Positions 41,595-54,862 are shown, numbered from the stretch's first letter. The stretch: DNA of 64,000 nucleotides from Hygrophila difformis (GCA_030278955.1 JAOANR010000006.1:10253915-10317914), one strand, 5' to 3'. Program-made: numbers and translations. The notes: generated by a model from the sequence alone, not told the origin.

Positions 41595-42221
41595 GACTTC
41601 CAAGGGTAACACAGACCGTCGCCAACTCTTCGTGAATTATTTTGAATTACTATTTGAACGCACTTAACCCAATCTTAAATTAATGCTTACTCGCTCATCC
41701 AAAAAAAAAATACTAATGCTTACTCGGGTGGGCCGTGGGGACGCACGGTTAGGGATGTCATTTGGACCTGGTGAAACCGAAAACTGACATTTGTTTCCGA
41801 CTCCTAACTTATAAGATAGGGGTTTCAATTCCTTTATTTTCGGCTCCCAACATATAGGTTGGATATTCGAATCCCCACCCGATCCCATATTTTTCCCTTT
41901 ATTTCATTTATAATTTGTGTGATATGAGCTTCCACCACCATTTTCACTGGTCTTTAATGGCTCCCTCCAAAAAGTAATGCTTACTTTTTTTTAATCTTTG
42001 CTAAGTACCCACCTTCATGGTTCAATGCAATTTTTAAATTATTAGTAATAATTTAAGTTCTCTATAAGTAAAAATTTTAAAAGTTTAGATATTTAAAAAC
42101 TTGAAAACGAGATGAATCTAATAAAATCACATTTTTTTATATTTTAATTTATATAAGTATGATAAAGATATTTAAATACCTTTATTTTCGCTTCAAATTC
42201 AACATTTCTTCATTTGAAATT
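41595..42221. other. Intergenic with a SINE-like fragment
   Basis: 41845-41945 contains AGGTTGGATATTCGAATCCCC followed by GAGCTTCCACCACCATTTTC, matching the B-box and 3' region of the SINE at 2955-3067. No duplication was resolved. The rest is AT-rich. Confidence 0.45.
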
Positions 42222-43590
42222 CTTTTTTTTTTATAAACGGACGTGAAGACATCGGCTAAAGACAAAGCTAATAAAAAGCTACAGCAGGGGGTTGAGGGGG
42301 AAAGCAAGAAAAACAGGAAAGCAACCGAGCAACAAGCCCTAAACCCGGGGGAACCAGACCCCCGCAAGATCAGCCGCTAGGGCCGGACGAGCATCATCCG
42401 GAGGATACGCCCAAGTCGTGAAAAAGTCAGCTGAGTGAGCCCCGCGTTTAGCCAAAATGTCCGCCACCGTATTCCCCTCCCGAAGAATATGAGACCAAAT
42501 ATAATTCGGATGGATATCAAGCAAATCTCTGATATGTCGAAGTAGAGGAGCCAAGGGGTGAGACCGAGGAACACCCTCTTTGACGATTCTAATCGCCTCT
42601 TGAGAGTCGGAATAGCATAGTGCCGCAGCAAAGCCTCGGTCATGGAGGGCCGACAGTCCCTTCCACACAGCATATAGTTCAGCCACCAAGTTGGTATCCG
42701 TCTCAATAGAGCCCGAAAACCCTGCAATCCACTGGCCATCGCCAAGACGAATGACACCACCAACTCCTGCAGGTCTCGGGTTCCCTAGTGAGCTACCATC
42801 AACATGCAATAAGATGCCAACATAATTCGTGGGGTTCCAGTTCACAAGCTTAAGCGGCCGGTGAACCATAGTCCGCCCATAGGCTCGATCCAGGGATGCG
42901 CCCATAAGCCGAGCCTGTCGACAGGTTGAAGAGATGTTGATCGGCTCCCCCCGCAGACAGAACGCATTTCTGGTCTTCCAGATATTCAAAAGCATTGCCT
43001 AGCCCAACCCTTTCCACTGCTTGCTAATACGCCTCATCAAAGGAGAAACTAGCGCTGGAGCAGGCATATTGAGAAACGGCAAGGCCATCTCCACACCATG
43101 CCAGACCTGCCACGTCCACTCACATTGAAAGAAAACATGCCAAGATGATTCCTCAGCCGCCCCACAAATACTACATGTCGGCGAAGAGCCCATCCCCCTT
43201 GCATGGCGAAGTGCATTCGTGGGAAGGGGCATTTCTCAGAAAAAACCACATGAGCATTTTTACTTTCTCAGGCGCCGAAGCCTTCCACACCCATGCAAGA
43301 CCAGCCTCATTGGGCGTCATTCGATCTTGGAGTAGCCAAATGTAACCACTACTGACTGAATAGTTACCTTGACTCCCTCCTATCCAACAAAAAATATCCT
43401 CTTCCGCGTGGTGCAGTGGTGGGGGACCAAATTGCATGATTTCAGCGACAAGGGAGCCATGGAGCGGCATCCAAAGTCTTTCCAGGCACCACCTATTCCC
43501 ATCGAATACATCCTTAACCCGTAACTCGGTGTCGGATATATGAACGTAAGGAACGCGGGGGGCTAGCGCCCCTCCTGGAAGCCATTCCTC
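42222..43590 (-). pseudogene. 5'-truncated LINE remnant (RT zinc-binding tail, RNase H)
   Basis: On the minus strand, in order: a piece with CWIGGSQGNYSVSSGY, then the zf-RVT region (APEKVKMLMWFFLRNA, then Cys and His spaced as in CSICGAAEESSWHVFFQC), then an RNase H domain (VDGSSLGNPRPAGVGGVIR, AELYAVWKGL, YSDSQEAIRIV, HILREGNTVADILA) with Asp/Glu/Asp/His positions retained. Frames change between pieces, and a stop separates zinc-binding tail and RNase H. It ends at a T-run at 42222-42232 that corresponds to the poly(A) tail. The upstream polymerase and endonuclease are missing, as in normal truncated LINE copies. Confidence 0.85.
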
Positions 43591-43923
43591 TCATATCCTT
43601 CCAACCAAACACAATCACCTAATTGTGTTGGATGTAATGAAATTTGCAGTGATACACTTTTGAGTTATAACACTCCTCTATTTGGTAACTAGACCTTGCC
43701 AAAACATTTCTTATTTTGAATTAGATTGTTAAAACTTAGAACAAAGAAGAAAGGAAATGGAAAAAGAAAAGGTAAAATAGCTAAATACACACAAATGAAC
43801 GATGACATTTGACAATAAGATCGAAACATAATTTAATTCATTACAGTCTACACCACAATAATGGGCTACTTCTATAATAAAACAAGATAAAGACCTAAAT
43901 GCGCACGATAATGGCATTATTTA
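43591..43923. other. Intergenic, no gene seen
   Basis: AT-rich spacer, beginning with sequence (CTTCCAACCAAACACAATC) resembling the right end of the element at 53.9-54.9 kb. Confidence 0.4.
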
Positions 43924-44186
43924 TACTCCCTCCGTTTAGAAAAGATAGCTACATTGGTAAAATTGACACTATTCATCTAAACATTTTGATTTGAAGTTTT
44001 ATCATAGTTATACAAGTTAAAATATAGCCAAGTGAGATCCTGTTAGATTCGTCTCATCTTGTAGTTTTTAAATATCGAAGTTTTAGAATTTTTACTTCTA
44101 CCGAATTTGAGTTATTAATGGTTTAAAATATGCATTGGACTGCGTGCTGGGTGGGTCAGTAGCTATCTTTAAAAACGGAGGGAGTA
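43924..44186. repeat. Stowaway-like MITE
   Basis: Starts TACTCCCTCCGTTTAG and ends AAAAACGGAGGGAGTA, TA target. The interior matches the 13.1-kb copy closely, including TGCATTGGACTGCGTGCTGG. Confidence 0.9.
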
Positions 44187-44595
44187 CTATTAAAGTGTTT
44201 GACACAATAGCAAACAATCCAATCAACAATAGTGGATTTGAGTTGATTGGGACTCTAGTCGCTCAAGCAAGGTCTTGAATTCGAATATTATATATGCAAG
44301 GTCTCGATAGATTAGTGTGTGCTTAAATATAACATTGGGATAACCGGCGATTAAAAAAATACTACTAACAAACAATGCAAACTCGTCTCAATACAAAATA
44401 CAGGTCAAAAACACACAATCTTTGATTTTTCAAAAATACAAAATAAATAAAGGAAATAAAAATACAGGTTTTAGCGCCTTTAACGGCTAGAAACGCTCAA
44501 ATAGATTCGGGACCCACACGGCGAAATTGATTGTCCCATTCCAATGATAGCTTTTGGATAAATCTCTAGCCTCATTAAAAGACCAAAAAAGACTG
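44187..44595. other. Intergenic, possible SINE scrap
   Basis: GACTCTAGTCGCTCAAGCAAGG and CTTGAATTCGAA (44250-44283) resemble an A/B box pair but are too degraded to assign. No gene. Confidence 0.3.
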
Positions 44596-44948
44596 TAGGG
44601 TGTTAATTTGGACACGAACCTCAAAAAACAAACTCAATTGATACGAAAAATTTTATGTTTGGGTTTAGTCATTTTGGGTTTTTTCCAAATCAGATCGACC
44701 CGAAACCCGACCTGAAATATTATTACACCTGCTCAACCTGACACGAACACGACCCGAAACCTTAAATTTTATCAATTTTGCCTATAATCCGAAAAAACGA
44801 ACCCGAACGACACGAAAAATTTCATGTTTGGGTTTAATCATTTTGGGTTTTTTCCCAAATCAGATCGACCCGAAACACGACCTGAAATATTATACAACCT
44901 GATCAACCCGACACAAACATGACCCGAAACCTGAAATTGACACACCTA
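44596..44948. repeat. hAT-like MITE with internal duplication
   Basis: Left end TAGGGTGTTAATTTGG and right end AAATTGACACACCTA are imperfect inverse repeats. A block containing GTCATTTTGGGTTTTTT and CAGATCGACCCGAAAC occurs twice (about 44656-44735 and 44829-44905). Target duplications do not match, so the boundaries are tentative. Confidence 0.55.
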
Positions 44949-45218
44949 ACTACATGGATGGATGCCCCCCACAACACGGCGAATCTGCCAGCCTATATGG
45001 GCTACCGGGCCCATTTCCTTTTGTGGGCCTTATCGCCCACGTGGCGAATCAAAACGCGCTTTCTCCTTTCTTCCCCCACTGGCCACTGAACCTTTTTATA
45101 TTCACTTCCTTGCACATTACACACACACTATCTTGGTTACTACTACACCAGGGGTTTCTTTTTGGGGATTCTCAATTTTGGAAAATTTGAAGGAAAGTGT
45201 TCTTTCCGAATTGAATAG

Positions 45219-45854
45219 ATGGCGTCTTATGATGGTTTGTTGGCTGCTTCCGTGGAGCAGCCGTGGCCATTCCGCCGCTTCCACGTTCCCAACGCTTGGG
45301 TTTCCGAAGCTCGCTCCCCGCTGATTCCTCTGAGGAGCTCCTTCACCGGTAATTTCTCCGATGGCGATGTCTTCTCTCCTGAATTGGTTGATTCTCTGTT
45401 ATCTAAGCCGGATTATGCTTCTCTGGCTCCAACGCCGACGGTTTCCGGATGTTTGGAGAACGAAGCCTCCCCCAGCTGGAAGCAGCAGGGAAGCGGTCCG
45501 CCTCCGAAGGGGAGGATAGCGAAGCGCAGGGCGCGACCGTCGAAGAAACGCGCGTCGACGACGACTTTTATAACTGCGGATCCCGTAGATTTCCGGCGGA
45601 TGGTGCAGCAGGTGACAGGAGTGAGGTTCGGCAACCACGACGGGGCGGCGGCGATGGCGTTGGCTTGGGATACTGAGCAGCTGAGGGAATTGAACGCCGT
45701 GGAGACTGGTGTTGGTTTGTCGTCGCTCGAGACGTCGTTGTATTTGCTCAACGGCTCAGCAGCGCATATGAATGTCGGCGGCGCAGCTGTGAGTGGACGC
45801 TACTTGGAGCCGTTTTGTAGCTTCCCCACGCTGGAGTCTTGGGAAGCTGCGTAA
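45219..45854 (+). CDS. VQ-motif protein
   Basis: Intronless, 211 aa. The VQ core FxxxVQxxTG is exact (FRRMVQQVTG, residues 125-134), preceded by a basic cluster (about 98-111, KGRIAKRRARPSKKR) that can serve as a nuclear signal. VQ proteins are plant nuclear cofactors that bind WRKY factors or other regulators in defence, growth and light responses. The N-terminus has LPL-like proline stretches and an SPELVDSLLSKPDY acidic helix, and the C-terminus ends SCFPTLESWEAA-like in acidic/aromatic residues. Which WRKY partner it meets cannot be inferred. The gene is flanked by a hAT-like MITE upstream and the Helitron downstream, 115 bp after its stop. Confidence 0.88.
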   Translation: MASYDGLLAASVEQPWPFRRFHVPNAWVSEARSPLIPLRSSFTGNFSDGDVFSPELVDSLLSKPDYASLAPTPTVSGCLENEASPSWKQQGSGPPPKGRIAKRRARPSKKRASTTTFITADPVDFRRMVQQVTGVRFGNHDGAAAMALAWDTEQLRELNAVETGVGLSSLETSLYLLNGSAAHMNVGGAAVSGRYLEPFCSFPTLESWEAA

Positions 45855-46303
45855 TCATGATATTTGAAGTAATTTTTTACTCCATTTTTATACTCCACTG
45901 TAGTACTAGTTCTTTATTAATGGTAAAAAGGGTAACATGAGAGTGTAAATCAGCATGGATGGTCTTACTTCTAATCTATATAATAATATAAAACAAAATA
46001 GTCTAGCACACACACTTTCCCGCCCAATCTTTTCCCCTCACAAAATTCATTTTTTACACTCTCTCTCACACACTGAAATATTTACCACACTGCCACTGGA
46101 CCGTGCTCCACCTCGCTGATTATTACAAAATTGCCCCGGACCGTGCTCCAACAATCCCTATATCTCATTTATCTCATTCTCCTATAAATATGTGTCTATT
46201 ACAATCCCCTCAAAATCATATCCTTACATCTTCATTTATCATTTCTCTCAATGTTCCATTTAACAAATATCTCCTCACCATTTTCTAGCTTTTATTATTC
46301 AAA

Positions 46304-46521
46304 TTCATGTTTATTTCTCCCTATTTTGCTAATATTTTTGTTCTCTTTTGTTGTTGTTTTTGTGACAGTTATTGGGAAAATGAGAGTACAAACTCAAATG
46401 ACGAAGAGCATTTTCATGTTTATTTCTCCCTATTTTGCTAATATTTTTATTCACTTTTGTTGTTGTTTTGGTGACAGTTTTTGGGAAAATGAGAGTACAA
46501 ACTCAAATGACAAAGAGCATT
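46304..46521. repeat. 109-bp tandem duplication inside the Helitron
   Basis: Two units start TTCATGTTTATTTCTCCC at 46304 and 46413 and run to AATGACGAAGAGCAT / AATGACAAAGAGCAT. Confidence 0.9.
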
Positions 46522-47039
46522 TTGAACGGATGAAGAGATAAGGATTATTCATAACCATACAAGAATAAATCAATTGTTGCGACATCTTTTTCATGTCAAA
46601 TAATCGGTGACTTCCCATTTCACTTCATCTATTGGGGAAAGATTTGTTTGGCTATTGTTTTTGTGGAGAGATTTGTTCCACCAAGTGTAAATAATTGGAT
46701 GAATTTAGTTTTTATAGCATTAGGTTCTCACAATCTTTTGTGTTTCATTCAGTAAGAGATCATCTGAAATTTGTCTATATCATTTTTATCCATTTGTTTC
46801 TCACAATCTTTGGTGTTTCATTCAACTGAGTATTGTATACAAATTAAACACAATGCCTAGCAAAATTTATATTTTTCGTAAGATAAGTTTTTTATTTGAA
46901 TTGAACTAATGAAAATATACTCATTTTCCACATTATTGAAATCATTTTCCAAAAAGGTAAATTATTTCTATTCTCTATTGAAATCATATTGAAATCAAGT
47001 TATTATTTCCATATAAATTATTATATTTAATTCAAGTGA

Positions 47040-48560
47040 TTACTTTACTTAATATGGAGGAATTATCGGATAAGATTACTTTTGAAATGGGAAGAAAAAA
47101 GGGAAGAAAAATCAATGGATTTTTGAATTGATCAATGAATAAAATTTTGGAAACACAAAATTAAATTATAAAATAGAAACTAAATTTTAGAACATGTTTC
47201 TTTTAAATACATAATTTTTAGTAAATAATTCCAAAAAGTCAAATTATTTATATTCTCGATTATTAGTGAAAATGAAGCCCTAATTTTTAGTCAATAATCC
47301 AAAAAAGGTATAAAAATATAATATAAAGTAATCAAATCAATGATTGATTAAGATTAAATGAAATTATGAATAATTCCTTCAATAATTATTCGCATTAACA
47401 TTAATTATATTATATTCACAATTAATGTAATGATCAATGGATATTAAAACTAAATATCAATGAAGAAAATTTTGGAAGAAAATGGAAACACAATTAATAA
47501 TTATTATGTTAAATTATTAAAATCGGGAAGAAAATCGGGAAGAAATACCAATGGATTTTTGAATTGATCAATGAAGAAAATTTTGGAAACACAATATTAA
47601 ATTATAAAATGGAAACTAAATTTTAGAATATGTATTTTTTTTTAAATAAAAACCATTCTATATTAGTATGATTTATTATTAATTAATTTATACATATCTA
47701 TTACAATTATTTAAGGATAGTCCAACAATTATATAAGGTTCTTCCTATATTTTTATTAATTCAAGTGATTACTTTACTTAATATTGAGGAATTATCGGAT
47801 AACATTACTTTTGAAATGGGAAGAAAATCGGGAAGAAAAATCAATGGATTTTTTAATTGATCAATGGAGAAAATTTTGGAAACACAATAATAAATTATAA
47901 AATGGAAACTAAATTTTTTTTTTAAAATACATAATTTTTAGTAAATAATTTCAAAAAAGTTAAATTATTTCTATTCTCGATTATTATCTCAATGAAGCCC
48001 TAATTTTTAGTCAATAGTCCAAAAAGGTATAAAAATATAATATAAAGTAATCAAATCAATGATTGATTAAGATTAAATGAAATTATGAATAATTTCTTCA
48101 ATAATTATTCGCAATAACATTATTTATATTATATTCACAATTAATGTAATGATCAATGGATATTAAAACTATTATTATTAAATAAAATCGGGAAGAAAAT
48201 TAGGGATTACAGTAATTAATCAATTAAGAAATATAATTAATATTAACAAGTGATTACTTTAATTAATATGGAGGAATTATTATCAGATAAGATTATTTTA
48301 TATTTTGTTCATTGAATACTTAGTTTCCCAACTTATTGAAACTAAATATCAATGAAGAAAATTTTGGAAGAAAATGGAAACACAATTAATAATTATTGTG
48401 TTAAATTATTAAAATCGAGAAGAAAAATCAATGGATTTTTCAATTGATCAATGAAGAAAATTTTGGAAACACAATATTAAATTATAAAATGGAAACTAAA
48501 TTTTAGAATATGTATTTTTTTTAAAAAAAATAAACCATTCTATATTAGTATGATTTATTA
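47040..48560. repeat. Tandem repeat family A inside the Helitron
   Basis: At least four partial copies of a block ending GATCAATGAAGAAAATTTTGG, then AAACACAATATTAAATTATAAAATGG and AAACTAAATTTTAGAATATG, at about 47120, 47555, 47850 and 48430. The order includes GGGAAGAAAATCGGGAAG and AATCAATGGATTTTTGAATT. Copies differ by indels, as in unequal-crossover arrays. Confidence 0.8.
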
Positions 48561-48817
48561 TAATTAATTTATACATATCTATTTAATTCTGTAATTGGAT
48601 AGTTAAAAATCATGTCAAAAATGATAATTTACTTTAATTCTGTATATTTATTATGTATCGTTTCGTAGATCTAACAATATTAGATAACTAATAATAAACT
48701 TTATTGAAAACATGTTACCATTTAGGTGTTATTTCTATCAAATTAAATGAGGTTATAGATATAAATTATTGAATCCGAAATATTTTATAAAGATATGGTT
48801 AAATGAGGTGTTATTTC

Positions 48818-51435
48818 TAGAAAAATAAAATATGTATTATTAATTATATGGTAATAAAATCATGATGGAGAAATCATGATGGTAATAAAATATGTATGTA
48901 ATATGTATTAATTATTTATTTGTGGAAAAGAGATTTGCGGTGATGGGGAAAGCATATGCAAAATTTTTACAATGGTGATGATGAAGGGAAATAAAATATT
49001 TAGGATATTGAATATAATTTATCTATGAAATAATTTTTAATTATATTGCAACTAAATCTTTCCTTATAAATTTATCCGTATTATGAAAACTCAATATCAA
49101 ATAAAAAATAGAAACTAAGGATTACCCCATAAATAAAGCCAAGATGATGAGGTAATTGATTTCATTGATTGATTAAATTAATTTACATTGATTAAATTGA
49201 TTTCCATTGGATAAATAAAAATGAAATGTTGACTATAGACAATGAAAATAGTAAAGAATAAGCGTAACAGATAAGATGATCAATGAAAATAAATAAAATA
49301 CCCCTTAAATAAAGAATAATTAATGTAATTTAGCCCTTCAACTATTACTATAATTTTTACAAATACGATAATTTATTTATTTGTGGTGAATAATGAATTC
49401 ATATTAGGAATTTATTTATGGATGGGAAAATCAATATGCCAAAATATAGCACGGATTAAATTTAATTTAACTAGAAAAATAAAATATATATTATTAATTA
49501 TATGAAATAAAATCATGATGGTAATAAAATATATATGTAATATGTATTAATTATTTATTTGTGCAATTGAGATTTGTGGTGATGGGGAAAGCAGATGCAG
49601 AATTTTTACAACGGGGATGATGGAGGGAAATAAAATATTTAAGATATTGAATATAATTTGTCTATGAAATGATTTTTAATTATATTGCAACTAAATCTTC
49701 CCTTATAAATTTATCCGTATTTTGAAAACACAATATCAAATAAAAAAATTAGAAACTAAGTATTACCCCATAAATAAAGCAAAGATGATGGTGTAATTGA
49801 TTTCCATTGATTATATTGATTACATTGATTAAATTAATTTACATTGATTAAATTGATTTCCATTGGATAAACAAAAATGAAATGTTGATTATAGACAATG
49901 AAATGATTATGGAAAGAGCAAATATAATCGTAAAAGATGAGATGATCAATGAAAATAAATAAATTACCCATTAAATAAAGAATAATTAATGTAATTTAGC
50001 CCTTCAACTATTACTATAATTTTTACAAATACGATATTTTATTTATTTGTGGTGAATAAAGAATCCATATTAGGAATTTATTTATGGATGGAAAAATTAA
50101 TATGCCAAAAATATAGCACGGATTAAATCTAATTTAACTAGAAAAATAAAATATGTATTATTAATTATATGGTAATAAAATCATGATGGAGAAATCATGA
50201 TGGTAATAAAATATGTATGTAATATGTATTAATTATTTATTTGGGCAAATGAGATTTGTGGTTATGGGGAAAGCAGATGCAGAATTTTTACAATGGGGAT
50301 GATGAAGAGAAATAAAATATTTAAGATATTGAATATAATTTGTCTATGAAATGATTTTTATTTATATTGCAACTAAATATTTCCTTATAAATTTATCCGT
50401 ATTTTGAAAACACAATATCAAATAAAAAAATTGGAAACTAAGTATTACCCCATAAATAAAGCAAAGATGATGGGGTAATTGATTTCTATTGATTAAATTG
50501 ATTACATTGATTAAATTGATTTCCATTGGATAAACAAAAATGAAACGTTGACTATAGACAATGAAATTATTATGGAAAGATCAAAAAATAATGGTAAAAG
50601 ATGAGATGATCAATGAAAATAAATAAATTACCCCTTAAATAAAGAATAATTAATGTAATTTAGCCCTTCAACTATTATTATAATTTTTACAAATACGATA
50701 TATTATTGGCAAGTAAATCTTTCCATATAAATATATTCGTATTTTGGAAACTAAATATTAAATAAAAAATGAAAACTAAATATTAGAATATGTATTTTTT
50801 AAAAAATAAACCATTCTAAATATGTGGTTTTAAATTTTAAAAAATATGTGTTCACTTTATTAGATCCAAAAATCATTTATATTTAAATCCTGTACACTAA
50901 TAAAGAATGAAATGATTCCATAATTAAAATGTGGAATTTGAGAAACATTATTACTAATTGGATATTTAAAAATCATGTCAAAAATGATGCTAATTTACTT
51001 TAATTCTGTATATTTACTATGTATCGTTTTATGAAGATGGTTGAAATTTATGTTAATCATTGCAAATTTATTTTATTATGTATATATCAAATAATTTATT
51101 ACCATATTGGCCACCTTGAAAAATTTGGAAAGAGATCCCGACTGTTCAATTTAAGTGCACAATTTTTTAGATTAATTAATAATAGAAAAGGATGATGGAA
51201 AATTAATATGCCAAAAATATAGCACGGATTAAATCTAATTTAGCAAGAAAAATAAAATATGTATTATTAATTATATGGTAATAAAATCATGATGGAGAAA
51301 TAATGATGGTAATAAAATATGTATATAATATGTACAGTATTAATTATTTATTTGTGCAAATGAGATCTGCAGTGATGGGGAAAACAGATGCAGAATTTTT
51401 ATATTGGGGATGATGGAGGGAAATAAAATATTTAA
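48818..51435. repeat. Tandem repeat family B, about 650-670 bp units
   Basis: Landmark AAAATATGTATTATTAATTATATGG begins units near 48823, 49480, 50145 and 51250. The first three are spaced about 657 and 665 bp, and the last is separate and partial. Units contain ATCATGATGGTAATAAAATATG, GATGGGGAAAGCAGATGCAG, CTAAATCTTTCCTTATAAAT and a block of GATTAAATTGATT repeats. They look like a satellite being carried by a Helitron. Confidence 0.8.
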
Positions 51436-53340
51436 GTTTTTAATAACTAACAGGAATTAGATGTATACATTGGCTAATAACTAACAAGAATTCGAAACAT
51501 CTGCCTGAAATGAATTCAGGTCATCCCATTGGACAAAAAGGAGCAAGGCTATTTCGCACAAAATATTTTGATTTTGCAGAAACTTCCAAGATTATATTGA
51601 TATGGATATAAAATATAGTACCAATGGCATGGAGTTTCTCATACTTAAATGAATTTCTTAACTTTAATTTTGCCTTAGAATATAGCTTGCACTTTGGGCT
51701 TTAATTTAGAAAATAGAATGCAAATATGCGACACGGGCTTAATTTTCACTTGAAAATTAAGGCGTGTTGGTGATGATTTTTTGAATCAATTGTTTTTTTT
51801 CTTAGTTTTATTTCCATGTTTACTGCAATTATGAACTGAATCTTAATCATATACAATTGCCATTTTACAGAATGTTGTGACAAACAGAAGACTAATCTCT
51901 ACAAGCACATGAAAAATTTATATCCTGCCATCAATGGGGAATGTGGTTTGCTCAATTTCATCTAGATTTGCTCAAGTTATTGACAAAATTCTTGGTCATC
52001 CCTTCGAACTTTTGTCTGGAAAAAATTGCAAGTAGAAATACTCTGTCTATACTTTCATTCTCCTTCAAAATATAAATGCTGCATTTATTAAATATATACA
52101 TAAAGACTAGAGAATTTTATCCAATGATGATGATAAGATATTGAACAAATAAGGCATGACTGGACAATGTAACTTTCTAGCCGTTCCAGATGCTATGTTT
52201 GAATGTGTTGTAGCGCAAATGGATGTTTTTTCTGAGTATTTGAAGCGTATCTATTTCTATGATGCGAAACCTTTATTGAGGATGTTTGTTGCGAAACCTT
52301 TGTTGAGGAAGTTTGACGACGTTTGGTTTTATGATATTATGAAGGGTCTTATCGGACTGACTAATAAATTTAATCGTCATTGATGTCTCAAAATCTTCAA
52401 GTGATGTGCTATGATGGATTTTGTTAACACGAATGTTTGAATCGAAGTTTAATGTTTTGCTCTATGTTACGGATGATTACATATTATTTGATAAATTTTA
52501 TTAACCGCTTTATAATTTATCTTTTTCAATGAAGCATTTTTTGATTCTTTAAACATTAGCCACTTTAAAATGAATCTTATACTTGATTGTCGCAATGCTA
52601 ATAAATATACAGGAATTGTAAGTGCATTACATTTATTCTTAGGCTTTTTTTTTTTTTTTAAAAAAAAGTTCTAATTTTAAGAATTATAAACTTTATATTG
52701 ATTTTTTGATCCAGGCTTACATATTCGTTGTGACTGATCTGTTCTATATAATCTAATTTATAAAACCTATGGGCTATGAAACTGTATTTTTTTATGATCT
52801 TACTTGCTGATTTAAAATTTAATTGTATTTTATTTTCAAAAAACTTTAATTGTATTTAAAAACATATTTACTCCATAATCTGTATTCGATGGAATTAACA
52901 ATCGCCAGTTTTAAATAAGCTACATTTTTTTTGACATGCTGATAATGATAAGGGCAATTTATTCCTGTGGTTAGTGACATGAAATTGTCAAGCAGTTCAT
53001 TACTTTTAGAAATGCTATGGGAAATGAATGTAGGACGTTATTAGAATATATTTTTTTTTGTTTTTTCTTTAAAAAAAATTGTTTTGTCATCTTTATTACT
53101 TTTACGCATGTATAAATTATTTTCTTTAGAGGAGCCGGAGCAAGAAAATAAATAGGAAAACTTTGATATTCCTTCAATCTTGACAATTAAACCTCAGTTT
53201 TACAGTCAAAACTTTCATTCCTTTAATCTTAATCAATTTCTTATTCATTACTTCAATCATCAACTATTTTACCTTATACATTTTCTTTCATTCAATCGTG
53301 GAGAACAATTTATTCTTTTGTTGAATCTCTAAATAATTTT
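51436..53340. other. Helitron right half without repeats or gene
   Basis: AT-rich. The short ORF at 52156-52383 has an internal echo of AKPLLR and no known motif, so I do not call it a gene. The fragment could be a captured host segment. Confidence 0.35.
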
Positions 53341-53409
53341 TTTTTTATATTTTAGAAACTTCTCTTCCCGCGCGATCTTCCCGCGCATCGCGCGGGCGGG
53401 TAATACTAG

Positions 53410-53888
53410 TCTTATATTACATGGATTGATTTTGGGTGGAATCGTGCGGATTGGAAAATACTCCGGTGCCTTTCTATTTGGGCCACTATCTGGCCGGCCT
53501 AGTAAAAGGCAGACTCCTGAATTCCCTTTTACACCCGATTTGGGCCACTTTTATTTTCCATAGGCTGAGAATGAAGTATGGGCTGTAATCCATATATTAT
53601 GAACTGTGTGCGCACCGCCCTAGAATCGCTGTCTAATTTATTCTAAATCCCACCAATTTTGAAATATTAGTTAAAAAAAAAAATTGTGTTTTTTATTTTA
53701 AAATCGTTTTAGTTATCATAGTAGTCGTGGAAGACACAGGAGGGGCCGCCTGAAATGCATGAAATGAGTGAGCATAGAGAGACAGAGAGAGATGCAAAAT
53801 CAATTGGTTGATCCTTAACCTACGTCCAAGAATTGCACACACTACATGGATGAGGTCATCGTTGGTTGAAATATACTATACACCAACG
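53410..53888. other. Intergenic, no gene seen
   Basis: Contains AGGCCTAGTAAAAGG-type sequence and a GA microsatellite near 53775-53800. No coding evidence. Confidence 0.4.
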
Positions 53889-54862
53889 GGGCGTTTGGTT
53901 CGGGGATCTGAGATTCCCACTGGAAATTTTAGGTAGGGAATGAAACATGTCCATGTTTGGTTCGGGCATGTTTCATGTGGGAATGTCACATTCTCACCGA
54001 GGTGGGAATGTTGGGTGTTTTAGGTGGGAATCACATTCCCACCTGGAGGGCAGATAATCTTAGATTACCACCTCCACTTTACCTACTTTTATACTTCCTC
54101 CGTCTCACTATTTTTGTTACGGACCCACCCAGCACGTATGCCGATACACATTTTTAACGGTTAATAACTTAAATTGTGTACAACAAAAAGTTATAAAAAG
54201 TTAATTGTCTCAAACTACAAGATTAGACGAATCTAATAAGATCTCAATTGACTATGTTTTTTTCTTACATAGCTATGATAAAAATTTGAATCAAAGTTAA
54301 ACAGTGAATAGTGCCAAAAAACCATCCGTAACAAAAATACCGAGACGGAGGTAGTATTAATTTGACTTTAATACCCTCACTTTTTATACTTGTTTTATTT
54401 TATAATTTAGATATTTTTATTCTAAAAATGATAAATTTATGAAATTTAATTTTAAAAAATAATTAAAAAATTTTAAATTATTTAAACATATTATATATAT
54501 ATATATTCTCATATTTTAATATATATTTTTATATTTTTATATATATTCTCATATTTTAATATATTCTCATATTAAATAAGTAATTATCAAGAATTTTAAT
54601 ATTAAAAAAATAAATCGGCTTAAATATTTTTATTGTATAGCAAAATGACATATTTATAACATTCGTTCAATTGAAATTCAGGGACATTATGGTAAATTAA
54701 TTAGTACTAAAATCTGATATTCTCAATCTAATCAAACGCAATAATATTTAAACATCAAAAAATAATATTCCCAACAATCTCATATTCCCAGTAATCTTAC
54801 GTTCCCAGCAATCACATTCACACTGGTAATCTAATATCCCTCCAACCAAAACACACCGCAAG
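53889..54862. mobile_element. Non-autonomous DNA transposon with inner MITE, about 0.97 kb
   Basis: The left end GGGGCGTTTGGTTCGGGG and right end CCCTCCAACCAAAACACACC are imperfectly inverse, with subterminal repeats of GGGAATGTCACATTCTCACC type on the left and ATTCCCAGTAATCTTACGTTCCC on the right. A Stowaway-like MITE (54092-54356) is nested inside. No duplication was confirmed, so a hAT or PIF/Harbinger assignment is open. Confidence 0.6.
54092..54356. repeat. Stowaway-like MITE nested in the 53.9-kb element
   Basis: Starts TACTTCCTCCGTCTCAC and ends GAGACGGAGGTAGTA. It is the reverse complement of the 12.1-kb copy. TA target. Confidence 0.85.

Larger units (their letters stand above)
45970..53409 (+). 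mobile_element. Helitron-like element with repeat cargo, 7.4 kb
   Basis: The 3' end is diagnostic: a GC hairpin CCCGCGCATCGCGCGGG followed by CGGGTAATACTAG, with CTAG at 53406-53409 and host T next. The 5' end is probably TCTAATCTATATAATAATA at 45970, the TC-start and A/T-rich run usual for plant Helitrons, without a target duplication as expected for rolling-circle transposons. No Rep/helicase frame was found, and the longest ORFs are under 100 codons, so the element is non-autonomous. It contains two tandem-repeat families (below). Its low GC and repeat load differ sharply from the flanking genes. Confidence 0.75.

Noticed and set aside
48818..51435. Regularly spaced repeats that might suggest a CRISPR-like array
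   Set aside because: Units of about 650 bp without short direct repeats and unique spacers, in a plant nuclear genome. This is a satellite array.
52156..52383. Small ORF in the Helitron proposed as a Rep/helicase remnant
   Set aside because: No HUH or helicase motif is seen, and the frame contains a duplicated phrase typical of recent repeats. Not enough to call a gene.
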